Shown in pieces: positions 55,301 to 63,565 of a stretch of 64,000 bases of DNA; position 1 is the first letter of the stretch; the number at the start of each line of letters is the position of its first letter. The translations under genes and the position numbers were made by a program. Source of the stretch: CBDHFQ01 sp965262565. GTDB taxonomy: Bacteria > Bacteroidota > Bacteroidia > J057. The DNA lies in assembly GCA_965262565.1 (NCBI GenBank), contig CBDHFQ010000024.1, positions 115,720 to 179,719 on the forward strand. Reading direction: 5' to 3'. The notes under the pieces were generated by a model that was not told the DNA's origin, did not search any database, and was given only the letters and a program-made list of their open reading frames with translations.

Positions 55301-55308
55301 TCCGACAT
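52276..55308 (-). CDS. DGR target 1: TIR - nSTAND NTPase - FGE/C-type-lectin-like protein
   Basis: 1010 residues, intact. Residues about 5-130 are a TIR domain (SIFLNYRKKDGLGHANSL, DDWVRKEIRLALEQHKPIIP). An nSTAND P-loop domain starts near 208 (APYLGLNYFQKEHAPIFFGR) with Walker A GASGIGKSS (252-260) and Walker B KLILLDQVEE (307-316). A helical part with LAHDSLAPIIRERF follows. From about 737 to the end is an FGE-sulfatase domain (VEGGTFQIGSEDG, RLPTSAEWEYAARERG, LYDMSGNVYDWCWDWYD, IRGGSW). The last 26 residues are encoded by VR1. By analogy, STAND proteins oligomerise on sensing a ligand and TIR domains often cleave NAD+; the variable lectin-like tip would be the sensor. No signal peptide: cytosolic. 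Confidence 0.93.
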   Translation of the reverse strand: MSESSQASIFLNYRKKDGLGHANSLRTKLETYFGEGSVFQDNFNIKPGDDWAKIIPESIQKCRIFLALIHDDEWFTTEKIINKYGTKERRLFQADDWVRKEIRLALEQHKPIIPILVQGKVNLWPSNEQEIEDAAPSDINSLFHLQFEHFDADKFENSISLLVDAITQKADIPIISDENTPEQIAEPDPLIHLPYDPELIKDLCHLDAPYLGLNYFQKEHAPIFFGREHEIRELFDDKINTLESRQILLFYGASGIGKSSLLHAGLFPRLEHQGWYVGYQRRSKSQGLHQDLIAETQKAMDSDHHPKLILLDQVEEMYTDPGLEHEISLFFDQLKHTLTHHFELRFILSFRKEYLADILDRLKDQQIHFKRFSLESLSEKGIRKAIHGIFQYADIKEQFPDLGDLDPQLEEALVQDITKDKQSHIAPLLQYQLKTIWDQAKSQANGGKIHMKKAHYSSESSLQSFLEAQKLPIVNKKYPKEAESGLINDILYYYTTERGTAATRENKAYLERYRHIPSDILENIQLTLKNEYILIALTNTKTPSCKLAHDSLAPIIRERFFTSSSPGQKAQAIMEGKKRAHSQVDEMEFSTMDIQLIEAGKLGMAAIRNDIYAKIQHDYQMYEERKHKRFELGILTARKNIADLALEKGLEQLEVVALEGMGAEKLIQLAKEVPYPAWELEQWDCLKHGFTFLRTMGDASVSSLLNLLENGVNDRDFIRKQLKAWDGEWFQHMEHQFFPQLVDVEGGTFQIGSEDGYFKSESPVHEVEVSDFQLATTPTTFWQYGLYCMATNKDLPRDQGYGRGYKPVINVNWHEAVAYCNWLSERLGYEKVYEIDGENVEADWDKHGFRLPTSAEWEYAARERGKSIRFGNGTDIADPDEMNFDSAHIYNTYDAIKPIVHPEKVPITKGRGQTTDVYSFQPNSLGLYDMSGNVYDWCWDWYDETYYQQLVDSAKPVKNPRGPGSSPSSQRVIRGGSWIEASVHCRCACRGRYNPILQYGSVGFRVARCY
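52282..52361 (-). repeat. DGR variable repeat 1 (VR1)
   Basis: 80 bp aligned without gaps to the TR at 55474-55553. Fourteen positions differ and all are A in the coding strand of the TR; none of the 57 non-A positions differs. It encodes HCRCACRGRYNPILQYGSV and then GFRVARCY, where the template would read CRCAYRNRNNPINQNDNI. This is direct evidence of past adenine-specific mutagenic retrohoming. Confidence 0.95.
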
Positions 55309-55473
55309 AGGTTAATGTGGCATTAGTTTCTTAAAAAGGGGAACGACCTTCCCCTATGTACCAGCCGCTCCTTGAATCGATGTATTCGTCTCTATTTAAG
55401 ACAGGATAAAACTCGTGCTTACATAAGGTACGCTTGAAACATCCGTAAACGAGTCAATTCTGACCAAAAATCT
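55309..55473. other. TR downstream spacer and leader of target 1
   Basis: 165 bp between the TR and the target 1 start. In the Bordetella DGR the sequence just beyond the TR in the RNA is required for cDNA priming, so this may have the same role. It contains a 7-bp hairpin (AGGGGAA and TTCCCCT around a 5-nt loop, at about 55338-55356). It must also serve as target 1 leader, since the two lie in the same orientation. Confidence 0.5.
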
Positions 55474-55552
55474 GCACCGGGCGACACGAAAACCTATGTT
55501 ATCATTCTGATTGATAGGATTGTTCCTGTTGCGATAGGCGCAACGGCATTTT
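55474..55552 (-). repeat. DGR template repeat (TR)
   Basis: The 80-bp counterpart of the VRs, starting at the RT stop codon and reading away from it. In the VR frame it would encode a run of AAY codons (AAC, AAC, AAT, AAT, AAT, AAC), typical of DGR templates because mutation of AAY codons cannot create stop codons. It has the same 21-bp GC-rich end as the VRs but lacks the hairpin and the rest of the 82-bp block, as expected for a non-acceptor donor. It is not translated as protein. Confidence 0.95.
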
Positions 55553-56657
55553 ACGCCTTATCCTGAATATACCAGGAACCTTTTCGGCGCTGACTCAGCT
55601 TTACCCCTTGATTTCGAATATAGAAAAAAATTCGATGTTCCAACCTTTTGGATGGGCCAAATCTGATATGACCGAGCCAACTATTTAATCCATGTTCGAA
55701 TTTTTTAGGAGACAATTTAGCCGTTCGTAAAAGAAGCAGCTTTTTGCGTGTATATCTCACATATCTCCTTACACTTGGTTTTAGCACCATCCGATACTGC
55801 GGATAAACTTTAAAGCCTAAAAAAGGTACGCCACTCCGAACACTATATATATGTGTCTTATTTCGGTGCAAAACTAATCGATAGGAACTCAGAAATGCTA
55901 TGATGCGATTTTTCCAATCATGAAGGACGCTTTTATCATGTGCAAATAAGACAAAATCATCTACATACCGAATATATCCAGGTACTCTTAACTCTTCCTT
56001 AATGAAATGATCCAATCGGTTCAAATAGATATTGCCCCACCACTGACTGGTAAGATTTCCAATAGGCAGTCCTTTTCTTCTTTTATTAGGAGTGAATAGA
56101 TCATCCCCTTCAAAAAATACATATGGAGCTAATTGAGGATTGGAACCGTCAATAATCCGATCGCTCAGCCATAAGGTATCCTTACATAAAATCTTCCATC
56201 GGATTTCTTTTTTTAGTATTTCATGGTCAATGCTGGGGAAGAATTTCTGAATGTCGCATTTTAAAATATAAGGAAAGCTTTTTGCATAGTGTTGATACCT
56301 TTCGATAGCTGCATAAGTTCCTTTCCCGATTCGATTTGCATAGCTATCGAAAATAAAGGTTTTTTCAAATATAGGAGCCATGATATTCATCAGCGCATGA
56401 TGTACAATTCTGTCTTTATACGGAGCGGCACTGATCATGCGTAATTTGGGTTCGTGAATCATAAAGGAAGTATAGTTCCCTGGTTGATAAGTATGGCCAA
56501 TTAATTCTTTTTGTAACTGAAAGAGGTTTCGTTCCAATTGAAATTCAAATCGGCTCACATAATCTTTAAATCGCTTTCCTTTGCGTGCATTTTGCGCAGC
56601 TTTCCATAAATTGTCAAAAGAAGTAATGTGAGAATAAAGGTATTGATAGGTTTTCAT
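55551..56657 (-). CDS. DGR reverse transcriptase
   Basis: 368 residues from the Met at 56657 (MKTYQYLYSHITSFDNLW), which matches the usual start of DGR RTs; the frame is open further upstream to 56726 but that part looks unrelated. Fingers/palm motifs: LRMISAAPYKDRIVHHAL, KCDIQKFFPSID (first catalytic Asp, about 135), LPIGNLTSQWWGNIYLN (IGxxxSQ at 199-205, a DGR hallmark in place of the usual QG), YVDD at 231-234 and VPFLGFKVYP. It should copy the TR RNA with adenine-specific errors and feed the cDNA to the VRs. Orientation is the same as all three targets. Confidence 0.96.
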   Translation of the reverse strand: MKTYQYLYSHITSFDNLWKAAQNARKGKRFKDYVSRFEFQLERNLFQLQKELIGHTYQPGNYTSFMIHEPKLRMISAAPYKDRIVHHALMNIMAPIFEKTFIFDSYANRIGKGTYAAIERYQHYAKSFPYILKCDIQKFFPSIDHEILKKEIRWKILCKDTLWLSDRIIDGSNPQLAPYVFFEGDDLFTPNKRRKGLPIGNLTSQWWGNIYLNRLDHFIKEELRVPGYIRYVDDFVLFAHDKSVLHDWKNRIIAFLSSYRLVLHRNKTHIYSVRSGVPFLGFKVYPQYRMVLKPSVRRYVRYTRKKLLLLRTAKLSPKKFEHGLNSWLGHIRFGPSKRLEHRIFFYIRNQGVKLSQRRKGSWYIQDKA

Positions 56658-56667
56658 AAGATGAAAG

Positions 56668-57009
56668 ATGGACAAAGATACGATTATTGCAAAAATGTAT
56701 GACTTGATGAAAGAGGCCATGCCCATTATTCACAATGTTCCCAGAGATTATAAATTTACCCTGGGCACGCGTTTACAAAATCAATTATTAGATATTCAGG
56801 AATTATTAATAGAAGCTTATTTTTCGCCAGTGAACAAAAAAAGAGCCATCTTGACTAAGATAAATGTACGCATAGAGCAAAGTCGGTATTTATTTCGTTT
56901 GTGCTTTGAATTAGGATTATTCAATACAGGCTCTTTTCAAAAACTCTTCGGTAAATTAGATGAAATAGGGCGAATGACCGGAGGATGGCTAAGAAGCGTG
57001 TCAAAGTGA
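56668..57009 (+). CDS. avd: DGR accessory variability determinant (Avd)
   Basis: 113 residues forming the four-helix-bundle Avd fold: YDLMKEAMPIIHNVPRDYKF, TLGTRLQNQLLDIQELLIEA, INVRIEQSRYLFRLCFELGL and LDEIGRMTGGWLRSVSK, the last being nearly diagnostic. Avd is a basic pentamer that binds RT and template RNA in known systems. Here it is divergent from the RT gene, with only 10 bp between the two start codons, so each promoter must lie inside the other gene. Its 3' end runs directly into the hairpin block of target 2, and a copy of that 3' end recurs at 60230. Confidence 0.95.
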   Translation: MDKDTIIAKMYDLMKEAMPIIHNVPRDYKFTLGTRLQNQLLDIQELLIEAYFSPVNKKRAILTKINVRIEQSRYLFRLCFELGLFNTGSFQKLFGKLDEIGRMTGGWLRSVSK

Positions 57010-57025
57010 TTTTTCAAAAAAAAAT

Positions 57026-57107
57026 TCGTCACCGGCCTTCGGCCGGATGAAAAAGGGTAAAAGCCTAAAAGAATAAAGGATTAATAGCACCGGGCGACAC
57101 GAAAACC
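57026..57107. repeat. DGR target-end repeat, copy 2 (hairpin + IMH)
   Basis: 82 bp, differing at two positions from copy 1. The hairpin (57032-57046) is again exactly 40 nt from the VR. It starts 16 bp after the avd stop codon. Confidence 0.85.
57032..57046 (-). promoter_or_regulatory. DGR hairpin downstream of VR2
   Basis: Same 6-bp stem and GAA loop as the copy downstream of VR1. Followed on the coding strand by a run of nine T residues a few bases later, so termination between convergent avd and target 2 is also plausible. Confidence 0.75.
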
Positions 57108-60100
57108 TACGTTATCAACCTGATTGCTAGGATAGGTTCCTGAGCTGCGATAGGCGCAACGGCAATGAATGGCAGCATTGTACCAGGAGCCCCCTCTATA
57201 AGTTCGATACCCATCTGAAGAAGATTCCGGCCCGCGCGGATTTTTTGCCGGAGCCTCATTATCGTTAAATTGCTGATAATAATTTTCATCATACCAATCC
57301 CAGCACCAATCCCATACATTTCCACTCATATCATACAAGCCCAGGGAATTGGGTTGAAAAGAATATACATCTGTCGTTTGGCCTCTTCCTTTTGTAACGG
57401 GAACTTTTTCAGGATGAACAATTGGTTTAACATCATCATAGGTATTATATATATGCGCTGAATCAAAATTCATTTCATCTGGATCGGCTTTCTCTTTTCC
57501 ATTACCATATCGTATCTCTTTGCCTCTTTCTCTGGCCGCATATTCCCATTCAGCGCTAGTTGGTAATCTAAATCCATTTTTATTCCAGTCTACATCCACT
57601 TCCTGCTCATCAATGGTATACACTTTTTCAAATCCCATTCGCTCACTTAACCAATTACAATAGGCTACTGCTTCATACCAACTTACATTTACTACTGGTT
57701 TATTTCCTCTACCAAATCCCTGATCACGGGGGAGTTCTTTGTGGGTCGCTAAACAGTAAAGGCCATATTGCCAGCAAGTAATAGAGGTACTTCCTAACTG
57801 AAAGTTGCTTAATTCTACCGCATGTACGGGTTTCTCCTGCGTAAAAAAACCGTCTTTACTTCCCATTTGAAAAGGTCCCCCTTCTACGTAGATCATATTC
57901 GGAACATACTGCTGCTGCATTTTTTTCAGTAATTCCGCATCCCATTCCTTCCATTTTTTCAGAAGTATCTCTTTTTCATATACTTCATTCTCTAACAAAC
58001 TTATTATGGCCCCTACCTTGGCATTTCCCTTATCTGCTAAAAATGTCAAGCTTTCTTTCATTAAGTGCCAATTTGCTAATTCCAGCGCAGGGAAAAGGAT
58101 TTCTTTAGCTAAGGGAAGTAAGGTTTCTGTTTGGAAATTTTCTAAAGCAGCTAATTGTAGACGATCGAATGCCTTTTCATATGCTAAATGCTCTATACAA
58201 TTACTGGCCTCATGTTTAAATAAGGTAAAACGGGATTCCCTTTGAGCTTGATATTTCTTCTTATCCTGCTCAATCTTTTCCCACACTTCTCCAGGAATGT
58301 ACTGCATAAAAGGACGCGCTTGCAGGATGATGGCTATATCTGTTTCGCTAAAACTCGTCTTGATGTCCGCTTTTATTTCTCTCGTTTTGGCTTCTACAAT
58401 TCTCTGAGCGCGCTGAGCCATTAAATCGGATTCCTGAAATTTGCTGCGAATAATAGGAGCTAGTGCATCATGCGCCAATCGCGATACAGGCTGATCTTTT
58501 TTTCCTGTACCTATTAAAATTCGAGTTTGATTGTTAATCGCATCAAGTAAGGCAGGTAATTGTTCGATATGCGGATAGCGATGGATGACGGTTTGATTGA
58601 GTTGGCTGGTGGCAGTAGCTGTATCGGTTGTGTAACCATATAAGATATCCAGGACCAATCCACTATTCACTTCTTTGGGATATGTGTTAGCTAATTGTGC
58701 TAGTTGGTCTTCAAATAGTTCTGATAAAGAGTCTTTTTTAAGTCGGAGATAATGCGTAAGGGTAAATGTGATAGCTTGATGGTCATTGGTACATAGTTTT
58801 TCTTCTTCTTCCCATAAACGCGTGAGATGATATTGAAGCAAAGGGGCAATATGCGAATCCTGATGTGAATTGGTATTTAAATCGCTTACTAATTGTCCCA
58901 GCAGATCGCCTTCTATGTTCAGTTTATGATATTGATTGGCAAGTTGTTCATTTTGGGGAATGCCATTTAATACCTCTTTGACTTTTTGGGTATTGAGGGG
59001 GTTCCAGAAAAATTTCCTGAGCGGCAATGGGTAATATGTGTTCTTCCTTCAATCTTTCTTTTACATGCGCCACATATTCGGCTCTAAAGCTTAATAACAA
59101 TTTGAGAGATGGATGGGAGCGATTGAGTTGGCCTATATATTGAAACAAGGACTGAATCTCTGCTGCTTTATTGGGACGAGGATCAGCATATATTTCTTCT
59201 AATTGGTCGAGTATGAGGAAAATAGGGCGATTGTCAGAACATTGAGAGCTATCATTATGCGCTTGTAATGGATTGAGAAAGGGAAGTAGTTGTTGTTCAT
59301 ATCCCATATCTTTATTTCTTCTCTCATAGATGATGTTATATTTCTTTTCCAATCTGGGCATGATCCCTGCATTAAGAATAGAGGATTTTCCCACACCTGA
59401 CAATCCATACAATAGGACAATGGAATGCTGAGATAATGCTTCACACAAGCGATAGATTTCAGTTGATCGTCCAAAAAACAGGGCTGCATCTTCTTTTTGA
59501 AAGTACGCCAGGCCTTTATATGGGGATTTGGCTTTGGGAATTTGGTATTTAGTAAGAATCGGAGTATTGGTCCTGGAGTTTTCGTTGGATATGGGCCAAT
59601 TCTTGTTCCTCAGCCTGTTGGGGATTAAAAGTGGGAATAGCTTGAGGCGTAGATTTGGCGGTGAGTTTTCCTGTTCCAATGAGTTCGGAGATTAAGATTT
59701 GTAGGTCATTTTTGCGATTCTGCTCCGCTATGCTTATATAATTGATTTCAGATATAAATGCGATTGAGGGTACTCTTTTAGAAAGATAAGTTTCTATTTG
59801 CTTAATATCTGGATTTTGATAAAAAATGGGAATAATGTGTTTGCCTTTTTCTTTAGCCAATTCTATTTCTTTCCGCACCCAATCATTTTCATCTCTGATT
59901 CGCCTTTCTCCAAATTCATCTGCTGCATCTAACCAGCCTGGACCGATCAGAACAAGTAGGACCTCAGCCTTCATTAAGTGTTTTTCAATCACTTCTGAGA
60001 AGTATTCTCCTTTTTTAATGGTTTCAGTATCTAGAAAATAGGTTCCTTCTGCAATTTGGTTGGTGAGAGATAATGCCAAGTATTCGGCAAATGAAGCTGT

Positions 60101-60139
60101 ATCTGAACGCCTATAATTAATAAAAAGCTGTGTGTCCAT
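57081..60139 (-). pseudogene. DGR target 2: TIR - nSTAND - FGE protein with two frameshifts
   Basis: Together the frames make about 1019 codons, the length of target 1. The first (60139-59549) is the TIR domain (TQLFINYRRSDTASFAEYL, DENDWVRKEIELAKEKGKHI). The second carries the nSTAND P-loop (YFQKEDAALFFGR, YGLSGVGKSSILNAG, Walker B FLILDQLEEIY). The third (59027-57081, 648 residues) has LAHDALAPIIRSKF and the FGE domain (VEGGPFQMGSKDG, RLPTSAEWEYAARER). Removing one T near 59570 joins DQY to PILTKYQIP, and removing one C from CCCCC near 58999 joins FLEP to LNTQKVKEVL. Restored, it would be a complete second receptor; the FGE/VR part is intact. Confidence 0.88.
57087..57169 (-). repeat. DGR variable repeat 2 (VR2)
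   Basis: 83 bp, three longer than the TR, so its reading frame is kept. It encodes CRCAYRSSGTYPSNQVDN and then VGFRVARCY. Most differences from the TR are at template A, but one is not (coding strand T to G, turning Ile into Ser), and the three extra bases are unexplained. It may derive from an earlier or different template. Confidence 0.85.
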
Positions 60140-60229
60140 GGAAATAATGAAAACGAAATAGTTAAATGTGAGAGAAATATACAGATTTTATTTTTTATAA
60201 TTTTTCCAACTGATTTATCATGAATTCAA

Positions 60230-60312
60230 GCTCTTTTCAAAAACTCTTCAGTAAATTAGATGAAATAGGGCGAATGACTGGAGGATGGCTAAGAAGCGTG
60301 TCAAAGTGATTT
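60230..60312 (+). pseudogene. Duplicated 3' end of avd
   Basis: 83 bp nearly identical to 56930-57012, the last 27 codons of avd plus its stop (KLFGK region, DEIGRMTGGWLRSVSK). Only about three bases differ. The 5' part of avd is missing; the homology begins abruptly at 60230. It continues without a break into the hairpin block of target 3. It is a footprint of segmental duplication, not a gene. Confidence 0.92.
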
Positions 60313-60324
60313 TTAAAAAAAAAT

Positions 60325-60406
60325 TCGTCACCGGCCTTCGGCCGGATAAAAAAGGGTAAAAGCCTAAAAGAATAGAGGATTAATAGCACCGGGCGACACG
60401 AAAACC
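60325..60406. repeat. DGR target-end repeat, copy 3 (hairpin + IMH)
   Basis: 82 bp, two differences from each other copy; hairpin at 60331-60345, again 40 nt from the VR. Together with the avd fragment it is part of one duplicated segment. Confidence 0.85.
60331..60345 (-). promoter_or_regulatory. DGR hairpin downstream of VR3
   Basis: Identical stem and loop to the other two copies. The perfect conservation, despite heavy decay of the gene next to it, suggests recent duplication or selection on the hairpin. Confidence 0.75.
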
Positions 60407-63400
60407 AAATGACATCATTCTGATAGATAGGAGCGGTCCCTGCTGCGATAGGCGCAACGGCAATGAATGGCAGCATTATACCATGAACCTCCGCGATATT
60501 CTCGCAGATTTTCAGGAGATGATTCCGGCCCGCGCGGATTTTTTGCCGGAGCCTCATGATCGTTAAATTGCTGATAATAATTTTCATCATACCAATCCCA
60601 GCACCAGTCATATACATTTCCACTCATATCATATAATCCTAATGCATTAGGAGCAAAAGTATGAACATCTGTGGTGGAACCTCTGCCTTTTATATGCGGA
60701 ACTTTTTCCTCATTCCAGATGTGGCTATTTCGTTTTGTTTTATTATACCCATGCCCTGAATCAAAATTCATTTCATCTGGATCGGCTTTCTCTTTTCCAT
60801 TACCATATCGTACCTCTTTACCTCTTTCTCTGGCCGCATATTCCCATTCAGCGGTAGTTGGTAATCTAAATCCATTTTTATTCCAGTCTACATCCACTTC
60901 CTGCTCATCAATGGTATACACTTTTTCAAATCCCATTCGCTCACTTAACCAATTGCAATAGGCTATTGCTTCATACCAATTCACATTTACTACTGGTTTA
61001 TTTCCTCTACCAAATCCCTGATCACGGGGTAGTTCTTTATGGGTCGCTAAACAGTAAAGGCCATATTGCCAGCAAGTAATAGAGAGTACTTCCTAAATAA
61101 AAGTTGCTTAATTCTACCGCATGGATGGGTTTCTCATCCTTAAAAAAACCGTCATTACTTCCCATTTGAATAAGGTAACCGCCTTTACTTCCGATTTGGA
61201 AAGTTCCCCCTTCTACATAGATCATATTCGGAACATACTGCTGTTGCATTTTTTTCAGTAGGTCCACATCCCATTCTTTCCATTTTTTCAGAAGTACCTC
61301 TTTTTCATATACTTCATTCTCTAACAAACTTATTATGGCCCCTACATTGGCATTTCCCTTATCCGCTAAAAATGTCAAGCTTTCTTTCATTAAGTGCCAA
61401 TTTGCTAATTCCAGCGTAGGAAAAAGGATTTCTTTAGCCTATGTTTTCTAACTCATGTGTATGTATACCTTCACGCGAGGCTATTTGAACATGTTCTAAA
61501 GCTCGTTCATAGGCTAGATGTTCTATGCTCGCTTGGGCCGTATTTTGGGCTAAGGAAAAACGCTCATTTCGTTGACGTTGGTACTGTGTCTTTATTCCTC
61601 TCTATAATTTGCCAAATGTCAGCAGGAATATGCCGCATATATCCTATTGCTTCCTCTATGATGTTAATATCCGTTTCACTAAAATCGGGCTTTATTCCCG
61701 CTTTTTTCTCCCGAGTTTTCGTTTCTACGATTCTTCTGGCTCTTTGGGCGGCTAAATCAGATTCCTGGAAGGCATATCGAATAATAGGTGCCAGGGCGTC
61801 ATGGGCCAATTTGCTAACAGGATGCGCGAGCGTACCTATACCCATTAATAATCTTGTGTGCTGCTTAATGCCCATTAACATATCTTCTATTCCATCTACA
61901 TTTTGATATGCATTCAGTAATTGCTGATCCTGTTGGCTGCTTGCTGTTAATTGTGGGCTGGTAAATTCATTGAGGATGTCCAGGACCAATCCACTTGTTA
62001 CTGCTTTGGGGAAAAAGGCTTCCAGTTTAGTCAATTGAGCCTTAAACAGTTCCTGCAAATTATCTTTTTTTATGCTAAGATATTGTTCCTCACTAAAATG
62101 GATATGTGAATAATCATTTGGGCTATCTTTTATAGCCTTTTCCCATAAATGGGTTAAATGATATTGTAATAGCGGGGCTATGTGTGAATCAGGATGATCC
62201 TGAGGCTGTAAATCTTTAATGACTCTTTCCACCAGTTTATCTCCCAATGTCAAATGTCTAAATTGGCTTTTGGAGATCTAAGATCATTTGGGATACCTGT
62301 TAATACTTCTCTAACGGCTAAAGATGATAAAGGCTTGAGCAACACTTCCTGATCGTCCAATATATTCAATTGCTGTTCTCTCAATTCTTTTCTGATGGAT
62401 GCATAATGCTCCGATCGAAAAGCTAGTAATAATTTGACGTTTCCCATTTGATGGAAGTGGGAAATATGTTGAAAAAAGGAAGCTATTTCTTCCTGCTGAG
62501 ATACTCCTGGATCTGTATATAATTCTTCTACCTGATCCAGAATCAATAATAGGGGTTTGGATGATGGAGATTGTTGATTGACCTCTTTCTTCTATAAATG
62601 CGTCTATTTGAGCAGGAAATCCCCTTTCTTTTTCTCGTCTCAGGTAAGTAATTTGGAATTTATCTCCTAATCGAGCCCAAACACCAGCATTTAATATAGA
62701 GGATTTCCCTACTCCTGAAAGTCCATAAAGTAAGGCAAACGGATATTGCGTAATTGCTTCGCATAATTGATAAATTTCCTGGGCCCTTCCAAAAAATAAA
62801 GCAGCATCTTCCTTTTCAAAATAAAATAGATCCTTAAAAGGGGAATCGGATGTAGGCTTTCGATAATCACCTATTATGGGATATTTTTGAGTGAGTTGCA
62901 GTTTAATATGGACCAATTCTTCTTCCTGAGCTTGTTGGGGATCGAAGTAAGGAGTGGAATTGTTATGAGGGTTGAGGCTTAAGTTGGCCCTTTTCAACTA
63001 GTTTTTCTTCTATCATTTTATGCTATTAGCTTATCTAATTCGTCCCTGGATTGGCTAGAGTCTTTATATATGAATGTGATGTAGTTTTTTGAGGAAATAA
63101 ATTTAAGAGATTTTACATTTTCTTTCTACATAATTCAGTGAACCTTTCGTTGGGATTCCTGACTTGGTAAATAATATATGGGAATAATGATCTTTTTTTT
63201 CTTCTTTTCTGCCACATTCTATTTCTCTTCTTACCCAATCTTCCTCATTAATGAGTCTTACATACTCCGAATCTTCATCTTTAGCATCTAGCCATCCTTT
63301 TCCGATAAGGACTAACACTACCTTAGCATTGATCGAGATGGTGATCTATGATTTGTTCGAACTCATCACCAGGTAACCAATATTTCTCTTTATCTAGAAA

Positions 63401-63506
63401 GTAAACCTCTTCTTCTAACTTTTCGTGCTAAGAATTTTTGCTGAGATTTTTCGCAAAATAGGATGTGTCGGATAATTCTATAATTGATAAAAATTTGTGT
63501 CTTCAT
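60380..63506 (-). pseudogene. DGR target 3: TIR - nSTAND - FGE protein, heavily frameshifted
   Basis: Starts at 63506 (MKTQIFINYR). The TIR domain is scattered over frames: LSDTSYFAKNL, EEEVYFLDKEKYWLPGDEFE, VLVLIGKGWLDAKDEDSEYV. The nSTAND domain follows (YFEKEDAALFFGR, YGLSGVGKSSILNAG, Walker B MILDQVEELY in another frame), then LAHDALAPIIRYAF and the FGE domain in at least two frames (YVEGGTFQIGSKGG, RLPTTAEWEYAARERG, YDMSGNVYDWCWDWYD). The region before the FGE core has an inserted repeat: IGSKGGYLIQMGSNDG contains two versions of the IGSxxG motif. At least eight frame changes occur. It is dead as read, or the sequence here is poor. Confidence 0.85.
60386..60467 (-). repeat. DGR variable repeat 3 (VR3)
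   Basis: 82 bp. All about eleven substitutions relative to the TR are at template adenines, but two single-base insertions break the frame, so the encoded end stops early at RSRDRSYLSE and the conserved GFRVARCY end is lost. It was clearly diversified by this or a near-identical template before the indels. Confidence 0.88.
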
Positions 63507-63565
63507 GAAATTAAATTCATGCTTAGATGAAAGATTAGACAAATTACGTATAAAATAATAAATTC

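Noticed and set aside
55551..56657. Reverse transcriptase as a group II intron, retron or CRISPR-associated RT
   Set aside because: The IGNLTSQ motif, absence of maturase/endonuclease domains and retron msr-msd sequence, plus an adjacent TR, Avd and A-mutated VRs, identify a DGR RT.
45269..60985. Retroelement targets as activators (FGE) of the nearby sulfatase
   Set aside because: The FGE domain is the hypervariable end of a TIR-STAND protein, and the sulfatase has a signal peptide and separate context. Proximity alone is not enough.
52276..63506. Direct repeats of the target ends as a CRISPR array
   Set aside because: There are only three copies, spaced 3-5 kb apart and lying at gene ends; no spacer structure or cas genes.
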